Positions 34,908 through 44,941 of a stretch of DNA of 64,000 bases are shown here, piece by piece. The translations under genes were made by a program, and so were the position numbers. Source of the stretch: Crocinitomix catalasitica ATCC 23190 (lineage in GTDB: Bacteria; Bacteroidota; Bacteroidia; Flavobacteriales_D; Crocinitomicaceae). Numbering within the stretch: position 1 is the stretch's first letter; the number at the start of each line of letters is the position of its first letter. Under the pieces are notes generated by a model. The model searched no databases. It saw only the letters and a program-made list of their open reading frames with translations, and was not told the DNA's origin. The DNA lies in contig NZ_JHXV01000005.1 in the NCBI RefSeq assembly GCF_000621625.1, forward strand, positions 248,001-312,000, read 5' to 3'.

Positions 34908-35114
34908 GTTTATTTCGATTATTTAATTTGAGTACAAATCACAACAATTTAAAGGTAAACAAAAACATATTTAAGTTGAATTAATGAAATTTTCTTTTTG
35001 AATAAGGAAATATTACGATGAATTTAGAGTTGATTCTTTTGTATATTTCTCACATGCAATTATCTTTATAATTGTGCGTTTATTGAAAATAAGTAGCAAT
35101 TTAATACGAAGTAA

Positions 35115-35699
35115 TTGGAGACTAGAATTATAAAATTTCTTTCAAAATATACTGTATTTTCTAAACATTTAGAGAAAGCAATCAGGGAAAACACTTTTTT
35201 TAAAGTGTTTGAAAAAGGAACTGTTTTACTTAAGGAAGGTGATCATTCGAATGAATGTTACTTTATTTTAAATGGTTGCATTCGAAGTTACTTTTATAAA
35301 GATGGTGAAGAAATTACGAATGAATTTTATACTGAAGAGCAAGTAGTTGCACCTACAAATTACGGGAAAGGAACCCCTTCCACTTTTTACTTAGAATGTA
35401 CGGAAGAAGTAATAGCAAGTATAGGTAATCCAGTTCTAGAAAAGGAAACATTTCAAAAATACCCTGAGCTTGAATCATTATCGAGAGTTATTGCTGAAGC
35501 AATGATTGCAAAGCATCAAGAAACTTTTGCAGAATTTAAATCATCCAATCCAGAGGAAAGATATATGAATATGCTAAAAACAAGACCAGACTTAATAAAC
35601 AGAGTAGCACATTACCAATTAGCTAGTTACCTAGGTGTGAAACCAGAGTCACTTAGTCGAATTCGCAAGAGGATACTTAAAAAAAATGATTTATCTTAA
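35115..35699 (+). CDS. Crp/Fnr-like cyclic-nucleotide-binding regulator
   Basis: 194 residues with a cNMP-binding-like beta roll (FEKGTVLLKEGDHSNECYFI ... GCIRSYF) and a C-terminal helix-turn-helix (VAHYQLASYLGVKPESLSRI) ending RKRILKK. The start is TTG at 35115: a TAA lies directly upstream in frame and no ATG occurs early. This type is common in Bacteroidota and is often followed by small membrane proteins, as here by a DUF4386 protein. Targets unknown. Confidence 0.8.
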   Translation: METRIIKFLSKYTVFSKHLEKAIRENTFFKVFEKGTVLLKEGDHSNECYFILNGCIRSYFYKDGEEITNEFYTEEQVVAPTNYGKGTPSTFYLECTEEVIASIGNPVLEKETFQKYPELESLSRVIAEAMIAKHQETFAEFKSSNPEERYMNMLKTRPDLINRVAHYQLASYLGVKPESLSRIRKRILKKNDLS

Positions 35700-35756
35700 C
35701 TAAAGTCAATGAAAAAGAAATAACCCTGTTCTATTTTTGTACAAAAAAGTACAAAA

Positions 35757-36419
35757 ATGAATAATACTATAATTTCACGGAAGTATAAGGCATCAGGAAT
35801 CTTAATCCTTATGGGAATTATAATAGGTGTTTTAAGTATAATTCCCTCGTTAGAGGACCACAATTTCATTACTGAAGTTAGTAGAAATAAAAATCAAGTA
35901 TTATTTGGAGCAACACTTCAATTTTTTCTTGTACCCGTTTATATCGGTTTTTCATTGGTACTATATCCTTTATTAAAACAATATAACAAGTCCTTGTCAA
36001 TTGGATTTGTTGGCTTTCGGATCATGGCGGGTACTTTCCAGCTTTTTGGTATAATGATACTACCTCTTTTCATCCTTTTAAGTCAAAGATATGTAACGGC
36101 TAATCCTTTGGATTTAGGATTCTATGAATTTATAGGTGAATCATTATGTTTGGTCCGCGACTTAACAAATCATTTGGGAGTTATTCTGGCGACAGGTTTG
36201 GGAAATGTTCTTTTCTATTCTATTTTATTTAAAGCAAGACTAATTCCAAAATGGCTTTCAATATGGGGTTTTGTTGGAAATGGTTTATTAATGATAGCTA
36301 GCTTTTTTTTACTTTTTGAATTATTAGAGGTAGTTTCTATTGAATATGGTTTGCTGTCAAGCCCACTTGTTTTACAGGAAATAATTCTTGCAGTTTGGTT
36401 ACTCAGAAAAAAAGGTTAA
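35757..36419 (+). CDS. DUF4386 family membrane protein
   Basis: 220 residues with six membrane segments (YKASGILILMGIIIGVLSII to LVLQEIILAVWLL). The pattern matches DUF4386 proteins, which are frequently encoded next to Crp-type or TetR-type regulators. A TATTTTTG box precedes the gene by about 20 bases. Function unknown. Confidence 0.75.
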   Translation: MNNTIISRKYKASGILILMGIIIGVLSIIPSLEDHNFITEVSRNKNQVLFGATLQFFLVPVYIGFSLVLYPLLKQYNKSLSIGFVGFRIMAGTFQLFGIMILPLFILLSQRYVTANPLDLGFYEFIGESLCLVRDLTNHLGVILATGLGNVLFYSILFKARLIPKWLSIWGFVGNGLLMIASFFLLFELLEVVSIEYGLLSSPLVLQEIILAVWLLRKKG

Positions 36420-36783
36420 CCTTAGGAACAAACAAATCATAATAAAACTAAATCGAACTTTTTGCTGTTGTTAAAACATATTTAAATTTCTTTTAATCAA
36501 AAGAAAAAACAATTAATAGCGTAAACAATAGCGTTTTGCTCTTTTAATTATAATTCAAAAAAAAATATGGATATTATCTAATGGCAACTATTTTTTATTA
36601 ACTCAAATATCCATCTACATGTTGTTTGTAACCCTGGGTTTAAACACACATACATTTACCCGTTAAAAACGATATGTTACTATCGATTTAGTTTTATTAA
36701 AATTAGGATAATTTAAGTTTTTAGTCTATCTAAAATTAAATTATTAATAACAATTTTACCATATAAATGTCAAAATTTAACCA
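36420..36783 (+). other. intergenic region upstream of first TonB receptor
   Basis: About 360 bases of very AT-rich DNA without a reading frame. It is the expected promoter and leader region of the receptor operon; no operator or riboswitch could be recognised. Confidence 0.4.
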
Positions 36784-39183
36784 ATGTTAAAAAAAATATT
36801 AGGATTAATCTGTATTGGGCTCTTCACATTTTCTTTTGGAAGTTATGCACAGAGGTATACCTTAAGTGGGTTTATCAAAGATGCAGAAAATGGTGAAACT
36901 TTGATAAATGCTCGTGTTTATATAGATTCATTAAAGGTAGGAACAGTTAGCAATTCATTTGGTTTTTACAGCTTAACACTTGAAAAAGGAATTCATACGG
37001 TTACATTCAGTTTCGTAGGAAAAACGCCCATAAAATCACTGATTAAATTAGACGAGGACAAAAACTTTGATATGCACCTTAAACCAGTAGGTCATTTAAA
37101 GACAGTTTTAGTGTCTCATGAAAAAGAACAGTTCGAAAGTACGGAGATGGGGACTGTTGAATTGTCCATGGAAAAAGTCAAAACACTTCCCGTACTTTTA
37201 GGAGAACAAGACATCATTAAAACCGCTCAATTATTACCTGGCATTCAATCGGGAAGTGAAGGTTCAAGTGGAGTATACGTTAGAGGAGGTGGACCCGATC
37301 AAAACTTAATTCTTTTGGATGGTGTACCTATCTACAATGCTAATCACCTATTTGGTTTCTTTTCAGTTTTCAACGCGGACGCTATCAAACAAGTAAAAAT
37401 AATTAAAGGAGGATTCCCTGCCGAGTATAGCGGAAGAATATCATCTGTTGTTGATATTAGAATGAATGACGGTGACATGAAGAAAATTCACGGTGAAGGT
37501 TCAGTTGGTATTATATCTTCTAAACTCATGTTAAATGGACCAATCGTGAAAGACAAAACCTCCTTCATGATTTCGGCAAGAAGAACTTATTTAGATATTT
37601 TATCAAAACCTATCTTGAAAAGTATAAATAAAAATAAGACTGATGAACAAAAGACGAATTTAGGGTATTATTTCTATGATATTAATGCTAAAATCAATCA
37701 TATTATCAACACCAAGAACAGAATATACCTAAGTTTTTATTTAGGCAATGATCGATTTAAATTAAATAATTCAGCTAATTATACGGATACAGACAGTATT
37801 CAAAGCACTAAAGAATCGAGTTCTGGAATGGATTGGGGGAATAAAATTATTGCATTGAATTGGAATCATCAATTTAATCCAAAACTATTTATGAATAGTG
37901 TATTAAACTATAGCAGTTATAAATTCGAAACTAGATTTGGAAATAATTCATACCATCAATCTAAACCCGATAAAAAAATTGAAGAAGTCTCTTTTCAATA
38001 TAATTCTGGTATTACAGATTTTGGAGGAAAATTAAACTTTACATATTTCTTAAATCCTCGAAATGAAATAAAGTTTGGGTTGGGAGAAACATATCACACT
38101 TTTAATCCAGGCATCAATGAAATATATTCTTTTAATTCTATCAGCAAAATTGACACAATGTATAGTACAAAAAATGTTTATGCGCATGAGTTGAATGCCT
38201 TCATTCAAAATGATTTCAAAATAGGGAGAAGATTTCAAGCTAATCTAGGTTTAAATTATGCCAACTTTTTTGTAAGAAATAATCATTATGGTATTCTTGA
38301 ACCACGAATTAATTTAAATATAAGGTTACAAGAAAAATCATCGATAAAACTCTCTTATGCTAAGACATCACAATTTTTACATCTTCTAACGAATACGACA
38401 ATCGGGTTACCAACTGATTTATGGGTACCAGTTACTGACAAAATACCTCCCCAAATCGGTCATCAATTTGCTTTAGGATATGCTCATCAATTGAATAGAT
38501 CATACCGATTTAACATTGAAGGATACTATAAGAAAATGTCTAATTTGATTGAATATAAAGAGGGTGCCAGTTTTTTTAACGCCAATCAGAACTGGGAAAA
38601 TAAAGTCGAAATTGGAAAAGGAGATAGTTATGGGGTTGAACTACTTTTTGAAAAAAGATTCGGTAAAACAACGGGATGGATAGGTTATACATTATCTTGG
38701 GCGAATAGATTTTTTGAAAACATTAATGACGGTAAAGAATTTCCTTATCGATACGATAGAAGACATGATATTAGTTTTGTGCTAACACATAAGTTCAATG
38801 AAAAAATTAGCATAGGGGCAGTTTGGGTTTATGGCACTGGAAATGCCGTTACTATGGCTTTTCAAAAGTATCAAAAATTTCAAGACGGAGAAGATAATCT
38901 AGATTACGATTCACAGACAATAAACCACTACGAAAAGAAGAATAATTATAGGATGAGGGCTTATCATCGATTAGATTTAAGTCTAAATATCGTTAAAGAA
39001 AAAAAATGGGGTCAAGCAAAATGGAGTTTTGGTTTGTACAATGCATACAACCGTAAAAATCCATTCTATTTAGATATCGGTTATAAAAAAAACAATGAAG
39101 GTTTTGGGTTTACAAAAAAGGCATTAATTCAATATAGTCTATTCCCTATTCTACCTTCCATCAGTTATTCATTCAAATTTTAA
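36784..39183 (+). CDS. TonB-dependent outer-membrane receptor (paralogue 1)
   Basis: 799 residues. Signal peptide (MLKKILGLICIGLFTFSFGS), a carboxypeptidase-regulatory-like domain (about 25-110, with GETLINARVYIDSLKVGTVS), then a plug domain with VRGGGPDQNLILLDGVPIYN and a 22-strand-type barrel ending in SISYSFKF. The protein imports a nutrient through the outer membrane using TonB energy. It is followed after 3 bases by a DUF4249 lipoprotein, a standard pair. It is closely similar to the receptor at 42505 in both plug and barrel. Substrate unknown; the pairing is not of the SusC/D sugar type. Confidence 0.93.
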   Translation: MLKKILGLICIGLFTFSFGSYAQRYTLSGFIKDAENGETLINARVYIDSLKVGTVSNSFGFYSLTLEKGIHTVTFSFVGKTPIKSLIKLDEDKNFDMHLKPVGHLKTVLVSHEKEQFESTEMGTVELSMEKVKTLPVLLGEQDIIKTAQLLPGIQSGSEGSSGVYVRGGGPDQNLILLDGVPIYNANHLFGFFSVFNADAIKQVKIIKGGFPAEYSGRISSVVDIRMNDGDMKKIHGEGSVGIISSKLMLNGPIVKDKTSFMISARRTYLDILSKPILKSINKNKTDEQKTNLGYYFYDINAKINHIINTKNRIYLSFYLGNDRFKLNNSANYTDTDSIQSTKESSSGMDWGNKIIALNWNHQFNPKLFMNSVLNYSSYKFETRFGNNSYHQSKPDKKIEEVSFQYNSGITDFGGKLNFTYFLNPRNEIKFGLGETYHTFNPGINEIYSFNSISKIDTMYSTKNVYAHELNAFIQNDFKIGRRFQANLGLNYANFFVRNNHYGILEPRINLNIRLQEKSSIKLSYAKTSQFLHLLTNTTIGLPTDLWVPVTDKIPPQIGHQFALGYAHQLNRSYRFNIEGYYKKMSNLIEYKEGASFFNANQNWENKVEIGKGDSYGVELLFEKRFGKTTGWIGYTLSWANRFFENINDGKEFPYRYDRRHDISFVLTHKFNEKISIGAVWVYGTGNAVTMAFQKYQKFQDGEDNLDYDSQTINHYEKKNNYRMRAYHRLDLSLNIVKEKKWGQAKWSFGLYNAYNRKNPFYLDIGYKKNNEGFGFTKKALIQYSLFPILPSISYSFKF

Positions 39184-39186
39184 TTT

Positions 39187-40089
39187 ATGTTACGAATTAT
39201 TTTCAATCTATTTATCGCGATTATAGTCTTACAATCTTGTGAAAAAGAATTACCTTTTAACGAAGATCAAGAAAAATACAGATTGGTTGTTCAGTCTGAA
39301 ATTACAACTAAAGACACCAATTATTGCATTATTAGTAGCAGTTTAAGTGTATTAGATGGTAACTTCAATGAACCTTATGTCAATGACGCCACAATAACAC
39401 TATTTGAGAACGATGTAGAAATAGGGAATTTTGAATATTTAAACTCCATTTATAAACCTGGAACTTATTATATAACTGGATTAGTTGTAAAAGCTAGGAG
39501 AACTTATAAAATAATTGTCTCACATCCAAAATACGAAACCGTCGAAGGTAGTTTTATCATGCCTTCAATTTTAAACCCCGTTGATATTAATCTCCTTAAA
39601 ACTGGTGAGCGATATGTAGCAAACATGTCTTTCACTGATAATTCAGATGAAGCAAACTTTTATGGATTAGGAGCTTACTCAATTGTTAAAAACATTTTCA
39701 TAGATCCTCTGACAGCTGACACTACAATTCTAACCAGCTTGAACAAAAACCTTTTTTGTAGCAACGAATCCTTTTTCTTAAACACAATAAATTCTGATGG
39801 AAACTACTGTGACCCAGAACTACTTTTTAATGATAAAAATAAAGATGGGAGGCGGATAGATATTCAGTTGAAATCAAATCTTAATGAAAGTTTTTCTGAC
39901 ACCTTATTCATTAATTTTAAATCTTTTAGCGAAGATATGATGAAATATAAATTATCAGTTTTAAAATATGAGCTAACTAAAGGGAATTATTTCGCAGAGC
40001 CTGTTTTAGTTCATTCGAATATAAAAAATGGTTTGGGTATTTTTGCAGGTTATGCAAATTATAATATTGCAATTCCAGTCCCAGAATGA
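39187..40089 (+). CDS. DUF4249 lipoprotein, partner of TonB receptor 1
   Basis: 300 residues; the signal MLRIIFNLFIAIIVLQSC ends in a lipobox Cys followed by EKELPF, the usual start of DUF4249 proteins. The body has the family's YRLVVQSEITTKDTNYCIIS and ISLHP-like YKIIVSHPKYETVEGSFIMP segments. These lipoproteins sit beside TonB receptors and are thought to act as their surface lids or substrate-binding partners. It ends 46 bases before the convergent transglutaminase gene. Confidence 0.85.
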   Translation: MLRIIFNLFIAIIVLQSCEKELPFNEDQEKYRLVVQSEITTKDTNYCIISSSLSVLDGNFNEPYVNDATITLFENDVEIGNFEYLNSIYKPGTYYITGLVVKARRTYKIIVSHPKYETVEGSFIMPSILNPVDINLLKTGERYVANMSFTDNSDEANFYGLGAYSIVKNIFIDPLTADTTILTSLNKNLFCSNESFFLNTINSDGNYCDPELLFNDKNKDGRRIDIQLKSNLNESFSDTLFINFKSFSEDMMKYKLSVLKYELTKGNYFAEPVLVHSNIKNGLGIFAGYANYNIAIPVPE

Positions 40090-40135
40090 AATTAAATTAC
40101 ATTTGAACGCTTTAGTAGATCGATTTACTTTAATA

Positions 40136-42133
40136 TTAACCCTTCGGTTTTTTATAAGTTTCTTTCCATTTACCCGCGTCGGTTTGAATGCGCTCAATCA
40201 ATTTTTCACTCCTCCTGTGCTCCGTCTCTGTTCGCTCAATGACATATGCATTTTTATCTTCTTTTAATTTAGTTTGATCCTCCATTTGTTTTTCAAAACT
40301 ATTCAGTACAGAATGATTTTTTAAAATACCATCTACTTCTTCATTAAAAAATCCACTCGCCAAATTGGCTTCTTCAGCTAAATTCAGTAAAAGCATATAT
40401 TCTCTCAACATATAGGTTTCATAAGGAGTAATTGAAGTAATTTTACCTTCGTTTAAAAGAATTCTTAAATCCGCCTTTGCTCCTCTCATATAATTCTTTC
40501 CATTCTTTAACGAATTCATTACGTCCTTACCCATAATTTCTAATGGAATAGAATCTTTATACAATTGATTAGAATGTGCCGCATAGAAATACAATAAACT
40601 ATCTACATGATCAATAATCTCATTGTTCGAATAACTATTGAACTGGATAAACTCTGCATTTTTTTGGAATAGATAATTAATATTCTGAATGTTCGACAAT
40701 AAATCATTGATAGAACTGTACGATCGTAACGTATCATACTTATCATATAGATCTTGCAATATTTGACGTTCCAATAATATTGAATCTTTCCAAACGCCCA
40801 ATAATAAGGTATCTAAATCTGCCGGACGCTCATAATTCACGACGCCTGGAAACTTCATTTCATAATTTTCCCTATCTGTAACAATCCTCATTAAATTAGA
40901 TTCAATCACATCAAAATTCTTATGAATTTTAGCGATTAATTTCTCATTTTCCTTGTTCATTTTAAGAACATTTTTCGAAATATTTTTATCGTTGAATGTC
41001 GTAGCCTTATAATTTGATTTATCATATGTTCGATTCTCCTTATAAACTCCCTTTTCGAATGTCTTGTATAATTTCCCGTATTTAATCACGGTATCATTTA
41101 TCCCTCTCAAATACTCATATTTTGCAGGTGTAATTTCATAAATACTTCCCCTTGCTAATTTTTGGACATTTTTATTACTGATCAACGCCATGAAATTGTA
41201 GTAATTCATCGCTTTTACACTCGGATTGTATTGATTGTAATCAAATCCATCTTCTCCGTTAATTAATAACTGATGAAGATAATCTTTGCTTTGATAGTTC
41301 TCAATTTCACTAAGATAATCAATGTTCAACCCTTTATTATTACTCAAATGAAGGATAATTGAATCTTCTGTGGTTGAAAACTCTTCAATAGATATGATAT
41401 TCGATCGCATTTGCCAAATTGGATTGATAGGCAAATGGGTCAATAAAAAGGTATCTGTATGTAAATTAAAATACTCGTATGTCGGTTGTCTAACGAATCC
41501 TATTTTCTTAGAATATTTAGGTTTGGAATCATATGCCTTTTTCCGTTTTTCTTCTTTCGCTGCTCGTTTAGTAAGCACCTTCTCTTCTTGGCTTGTTGAT
41601 TTAAAGACTTTCTCTTTATATTCTTTTGCTTTATAAGGCTTAGAATGGGTTGGAATTCGTCCAATATACCCAGCATCCCAAGTAGGGTCCGCCAAATACC
41701 ATTGCTCTTTTATTTTATAACCGATCCAAGCATGAGATTCAACCATTACCAATTGTCCGGGACTCCAACTTACATCACGAGTATAGCCATTTATTGTTTC
41801 CGAAACAATACCAGCGTGATCTAACATCGCTTTCATTAATTCTACGTACCCGCTACAAATCGCTTTCTTAGATTTTAAAACTTTTGTGGGATCAATTCCT
41901 GTAAAATAATCATCTCCTTCTATCAAGGCATAGTCATACTCTATATTCTCGGTAATCCAAGTATATATGGCCTCAACCTTTTCATGCTTATCGGACATTC
42001 CTAATGTCAAATATTCAGTAAGCAAAGAAATGGACTTTAGCGTTTTCTTAGAGATTTTATCTTCGACTGGCTTTTGAGCCTTACCATTTAAACATAGCAA
42101 GCTCAGGGTAATTAGGGTTAATAAGAGTTTCAT
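40136..42133 (-). CDS. transglutaminase-domain protein, secreted
   Basis: 665 residues with a signal peptide (MKLLLTLITLSLLCLNGKAQ). A transglutaminase-like core lies at about 50-160 with the triad Cys93 (KKAICSGYVELMK), His134 (VESHAWIGY) and Asp149 (WYLADPTWD). The remaining 500 residues are largely helical and charged, with a coiled-coil-like end rich in Glu, Lys and Arg. Members of this family act as proteases or cross-linking enzymes; the actual reaction here is unknown. It is inverted between two related TonB operons. Confidence 0.85.
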   Translation of the reverse strand: MKLLLTLITLSLLCLNGKAQKPVEDKISKKTLKSISLLTEYLTLGMSDKHEKVEAIYTWITENIEYDYALIEGDDYFTGIDPTKVLKSKKAICSGYVELMKAMLDHAGIVSETINGYTRDVSWSPGQLVMVESHAWIGYKIKEQWYLADPTWDAGYIGRIPTHSKPYKAKEYKEKVFKSTSQEEKVLTKRAAKEEKRKKAYDSKPKYSKKIGFVRQPTYEYFNLHTDTFLLTHLPINPIWQMRSNIISIEEFSTTEDSIILHLSNNKGLNIDYLSEIENYQSKDYLHQLLINGEDGFDYNQYNPSVKAMNYYNFMALISNKNVQKLARGSIYEITPAKYEYLRGINDTVIKYGKLYKTFEKGVYKENRTYDKSNYKATTFNDKNISKNVLKMNKENEKLIAKIHKNFDVIESNLMRIVTDRENYEMKFPGVVNYERPADLDTLLLGVWKDSILLERQILQDLYDKYDTLRSYSSINDLLSNIQNINYLFQKNAEFIQFNSYSNNEIIDHVDSLLYFYAAHSNQLYKDSIPLEIMGKDVMNSLKNGKNYMRGAKADLRILLNEGKITSITPYETYMLREYMLLLNLAEEANLASGFFNEEVDGILKNHSVLNSFEKQMEDQTKLKEDKNAYVIERTETEHRRSEKLIERIQTDAGKWKETYKKPKG

Positions 42134-42504
42134 AGCGTAGTTTTTTGAGGAGCAATTAGCAATAAATCTTAATTAACGATTCTTAAATCGTATCTATATA
42201 TTAATCATGTTTACATAATCATTCTTCTTTCAAATTTGAGCTACCAAATTATTTTTTTTTATTTTTTATTATCTATAATTTAATCGCTCAACAGAATTCA
42301 ATGTCAAAAGTAATTTTAATATTGTATCAATGTATTAAAAAATACTATAATATTTCTGCATAGACGTATACGAAAACGAAAAAGTTAGGTTTCAACAATA
42401 AATATATATACCCCATTGTAAATTAGAATAGTTATCGTAAAAATATTTTTTTCGCATTTATAATATTATATACACTTTTGTCGTTCCTTGTTAAAAATTA
42501 CTAA
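42134..42504 (+). other. intergenic region between transglutaminase gene and second TonB receptor
   Basis: About 370 bases, extremely AT-rich, divergent promoter region. No regulator site, repeat or RNA structure was recognised. Confidence 0.4.
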
Positions 42505-44937
42505 ATGTTTAAAATACATCTCAGTTTCAGTTTTGCCTTTTTTATCCTTCTCTTCTTATTCTCCAATATTGGTTATTGTCAGAATAACACATTAAGTGGC
42601 TATATTAAAGATGCTGAAACAGGAGAATCTTTAATTGGTGCAAGAGTATATATTGACTCATTAAAAAAAGGTGCAGTTTCTAATGTTTATGGATTTTATA
42701 GTATCACGCTCCCTGAAGGTAACCACGTCGTGTTATTTAGTTTTGTAGGCAAAGAACCTTCAAAAAAATTAATTGAATTAAACGAGAATATTACTTTAAA
42801 TATTGAACTAATTCCTGCGGGGCAACTTGAAACAGTAACTGTCACTGGCCAGAAAAAGGCGCAAGAAAGTACAGAAATAAGCACGATAGAATTATCAATG
42901 GAAAAGGTAAAGACCTTACCTGTTTTATTAGGGGAAAGAGATATCATAAAAACAGCTCAACTTCTACCAGGTATTCAGTCAGGAAGTGAAGGTTCTAGTG
43001 GAATATATGTACGGGGAGGAGGACCAGATCAAAACTTAATTCTTTTAGATGGCGTTCCAATTTATAACGCCAATCATCTTTTTGGTTTTTTCTCTGTATT
43101 TAATGCTGATGCCATCAATCAAGTGAAATTGATTAAAGGAGGATTCCCTGCTGAATATGGCGGTAGAATATCTTCCGTAATTGATATTCGAATGAATGAT
43201 GGTGACATGAAAAAAATTCATGGTGAAGGATCTATAGGTATTATCTCTTCTAAATTAATGTTAAGTGGGCCAATAATTAAAGACAAAACTTCTTTTATGA
43301 TTTCTGGGCGGAGGACTTATATCGATATTTTATCTAAGCCTTTTATCAATTACGCCAATAAAAAAAGTAATGAAGGCATACCTGGAGCTGGAAATGAAAA
43401 GATAAATCTTGGTTATTTTTTTTATGATGTAAACGCAAAAATAAACCATATCATAAATACTAAAAATCGAATCTACTTCAGTGCGTATATGGGGGATGAT
43501 AAATTCTATCTTGATAATAAAGGAGAGTTCGTTGGTAACACCGGTAAGACATACGTTGATGAATCTACGGGAGGTATGAAATGGGGTAATAAAATAATGG
43601 CTTTGAGATGGAACCATCAATATGGCCCTAAATTATTCATGAATACAACTATAAATTATAGTAATTATAAATTTAATACAGGATTCGGAAATAAAACTTA
43701 TGAAGTTGACAACGAAAAGAATCCAGTAGATAATTTCACTTTTGATTATGATTCAGGCATTAACGATTGGGGCGGTAAATTGGATTTTTATTACTACTTA
43801 AATCCGAACAATGAAATTAAATTTGGTATCGGTGAAACGTATCATACTTTTAAACCGGGAGTTAATCAGTTAAATTTAGTCGAAGGCGGCGCTTCAATTG
43901 ATACAAGTTTTGGCTCGAAACAAATCTACTCACACGAATTTTACGCATTTATTCAAGATGATGTTAAAATTGGTAAAAGATTAGCTGTAAATTTCGGCTT
44001 ACATTTTTCGAACTTTCTTGTACGAGAAAAATACTATTCTTCTTTACAGCCAAGAATTGCTATCAATTATAAACTAGATGAAAAATCTTCATTAAAATTA
44101 TCATACGCGAAAACAGCACAGTTCTTGCATCTATTAACAAATACATCTATTGGTTTACCGACAGACTTATGGGTACCAGCTACAGATAGTATTCCTCCTC
44201 AAACAGGACATCAATTTGCCGCGGGTTATACACGCGAGTTACCAAAGGGCTTTCGTATAAGTGTAGAAGGTTATTACAAAACCATGTCAAACTTAATAGA
44301 ATATAAAGAAGGTGCAAGCTTTTTTGGATCGAATCAAGATTGGGAAAATTTAGTTGAAGTTGGAGACGGTGTAAGTTACGGTGCCGAAATTTTATTCGAA
44401 AAGAAAATGGGTAAAACAACTGGTTGGATTGGTTATACACTCTCTTGGACCAATAGAAAGTTTGAAAATTTAAATGACGGTAAAACATATCCTTATCGTT
44501 ATGATCGCCGACATGATGTGAGCTTTGTGCTAACGCATAAATTCAATGATAAAATTGATATTGGCATTGTTTGGGTTTATGGAACAGGTAATGCAGTCTC
44601 TATGGCTTTTCAAAAGTATCACTATTTACAGGGCCAAGGCGGTGTTAGTAATGGTAATTATCAAACTCAGGCTATTGACCACTACGCTAGCAAAAACAAT
44701 TATAGAATGCCTTCTTACCATCGGCTAGATGTTGGAGTAAACATTCATAAAGAGAAAAAATGGGGAACAGCTACTTGGAGTTTCGGCATTTACAATGCTT
44801 ATAATAGAAAGAATCCTTTTTATTTGGAAGTCGGTTATTCTGATCAGCTAGACAATAATGGCTACAGCAAATTGGGATTAATACAATACAGTCTATTCCC
44901 TTTAATCCCTTCAGTCAGTTATGCCTTTAAATTTTAA
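42505..44937 (+). CDS. TonB-dependent outer-membrane receptor (paralogue 2)
   Basis: 810 residues, same design as the 36784 receptor: signal peptide (IHLSFSFAFFILLFLFSNIG), regulatory-like domain with GESLIGARVYIDSLKKGAVS, plug with VRGGGPDQNLILLDGVPIYN (identical to paralogue 1 in this segment) and a barrel ending PSVSYAFKF. The plug cores of the two receptors are nearly identical, while extracellular loops and the C-terminal region differ more, as expected for related but distinct ligands. Followed by its own DUF4249 gene. Confidence 0.93.
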   Translation: MFKIHLSFSFAFFILLFLFSNIGYCQNNTLSGYIKDAETGESLIGARVYIDSLKKGAVSNVYGFYSITLPEGNHVVLFSFVGKEPSKKLIELNENITLNIELIPAGQLETVTVTGQKKAQESTEISTIELSMEKVKTLPVLLGERDIIKTAQLLPGIQSGSEGSSGIYVRGGGPDQNLILLDGVPIYNANHLFGFFSVFNADAINQVKLIKGGFPAEYGGRISSVIDIRMNDGDMKKIHGEGSIGIISSKLMLSGPIIKDKTSFMISGRRTYIDILSKPFINYANKKSNEGIPGAGNEKINLGYFFYDVNAKINHIINTKNRIYFSAYMGDDKFYLDNKGEFVGNTGKTYVDESTGGMKWGNKIMALRWNHQYGPKLFMNTTINYSNYKFNTGFGNKTYEVDNEKNPVDNFTFDYDSGINDWGGKLDFYYYLNPNNEIKFGIGETYHTFKPGVNQLNLVEGGASIDTSFGSKQIYSHEFYAFIQDDVKIGKRLAVNFGLHFSNFLVREKYYSSLQPRIAINYKLDEKSSLKLSYAKTAQFLHLLTNTSIGLPTDLWVPATDSIPPQTGHQFAAGYTRELPKGFRISVEGYYKTMSNLIEYKEGASFFGSNQDWENLVEVGDGVSYGAEILFEKKMGKTTGWIGYTLSWTNRKFENLNDGKTYPYRYDRRHDVSFVLTHKFNDKIDIGIVWVYGTGNAVSMAFQKYHYLQGQGGVSNGNYQTQAIDHYASKNNYRMPSYHRLDVGVNIHKEKKWGTATWSFGIYNAYNRKNPFYLEVGYSDQLDNNGYSKLGLIQYSLFPLIPSVSYAFKF

Positions 44938-44941
44938 TTTT

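Noticed and set aside
42696-43620. Antisense open frames within the second TonB receptor
   Set aside because: Long receptor genes in AT-rich DNA often have such shadows; no start signal or homology.
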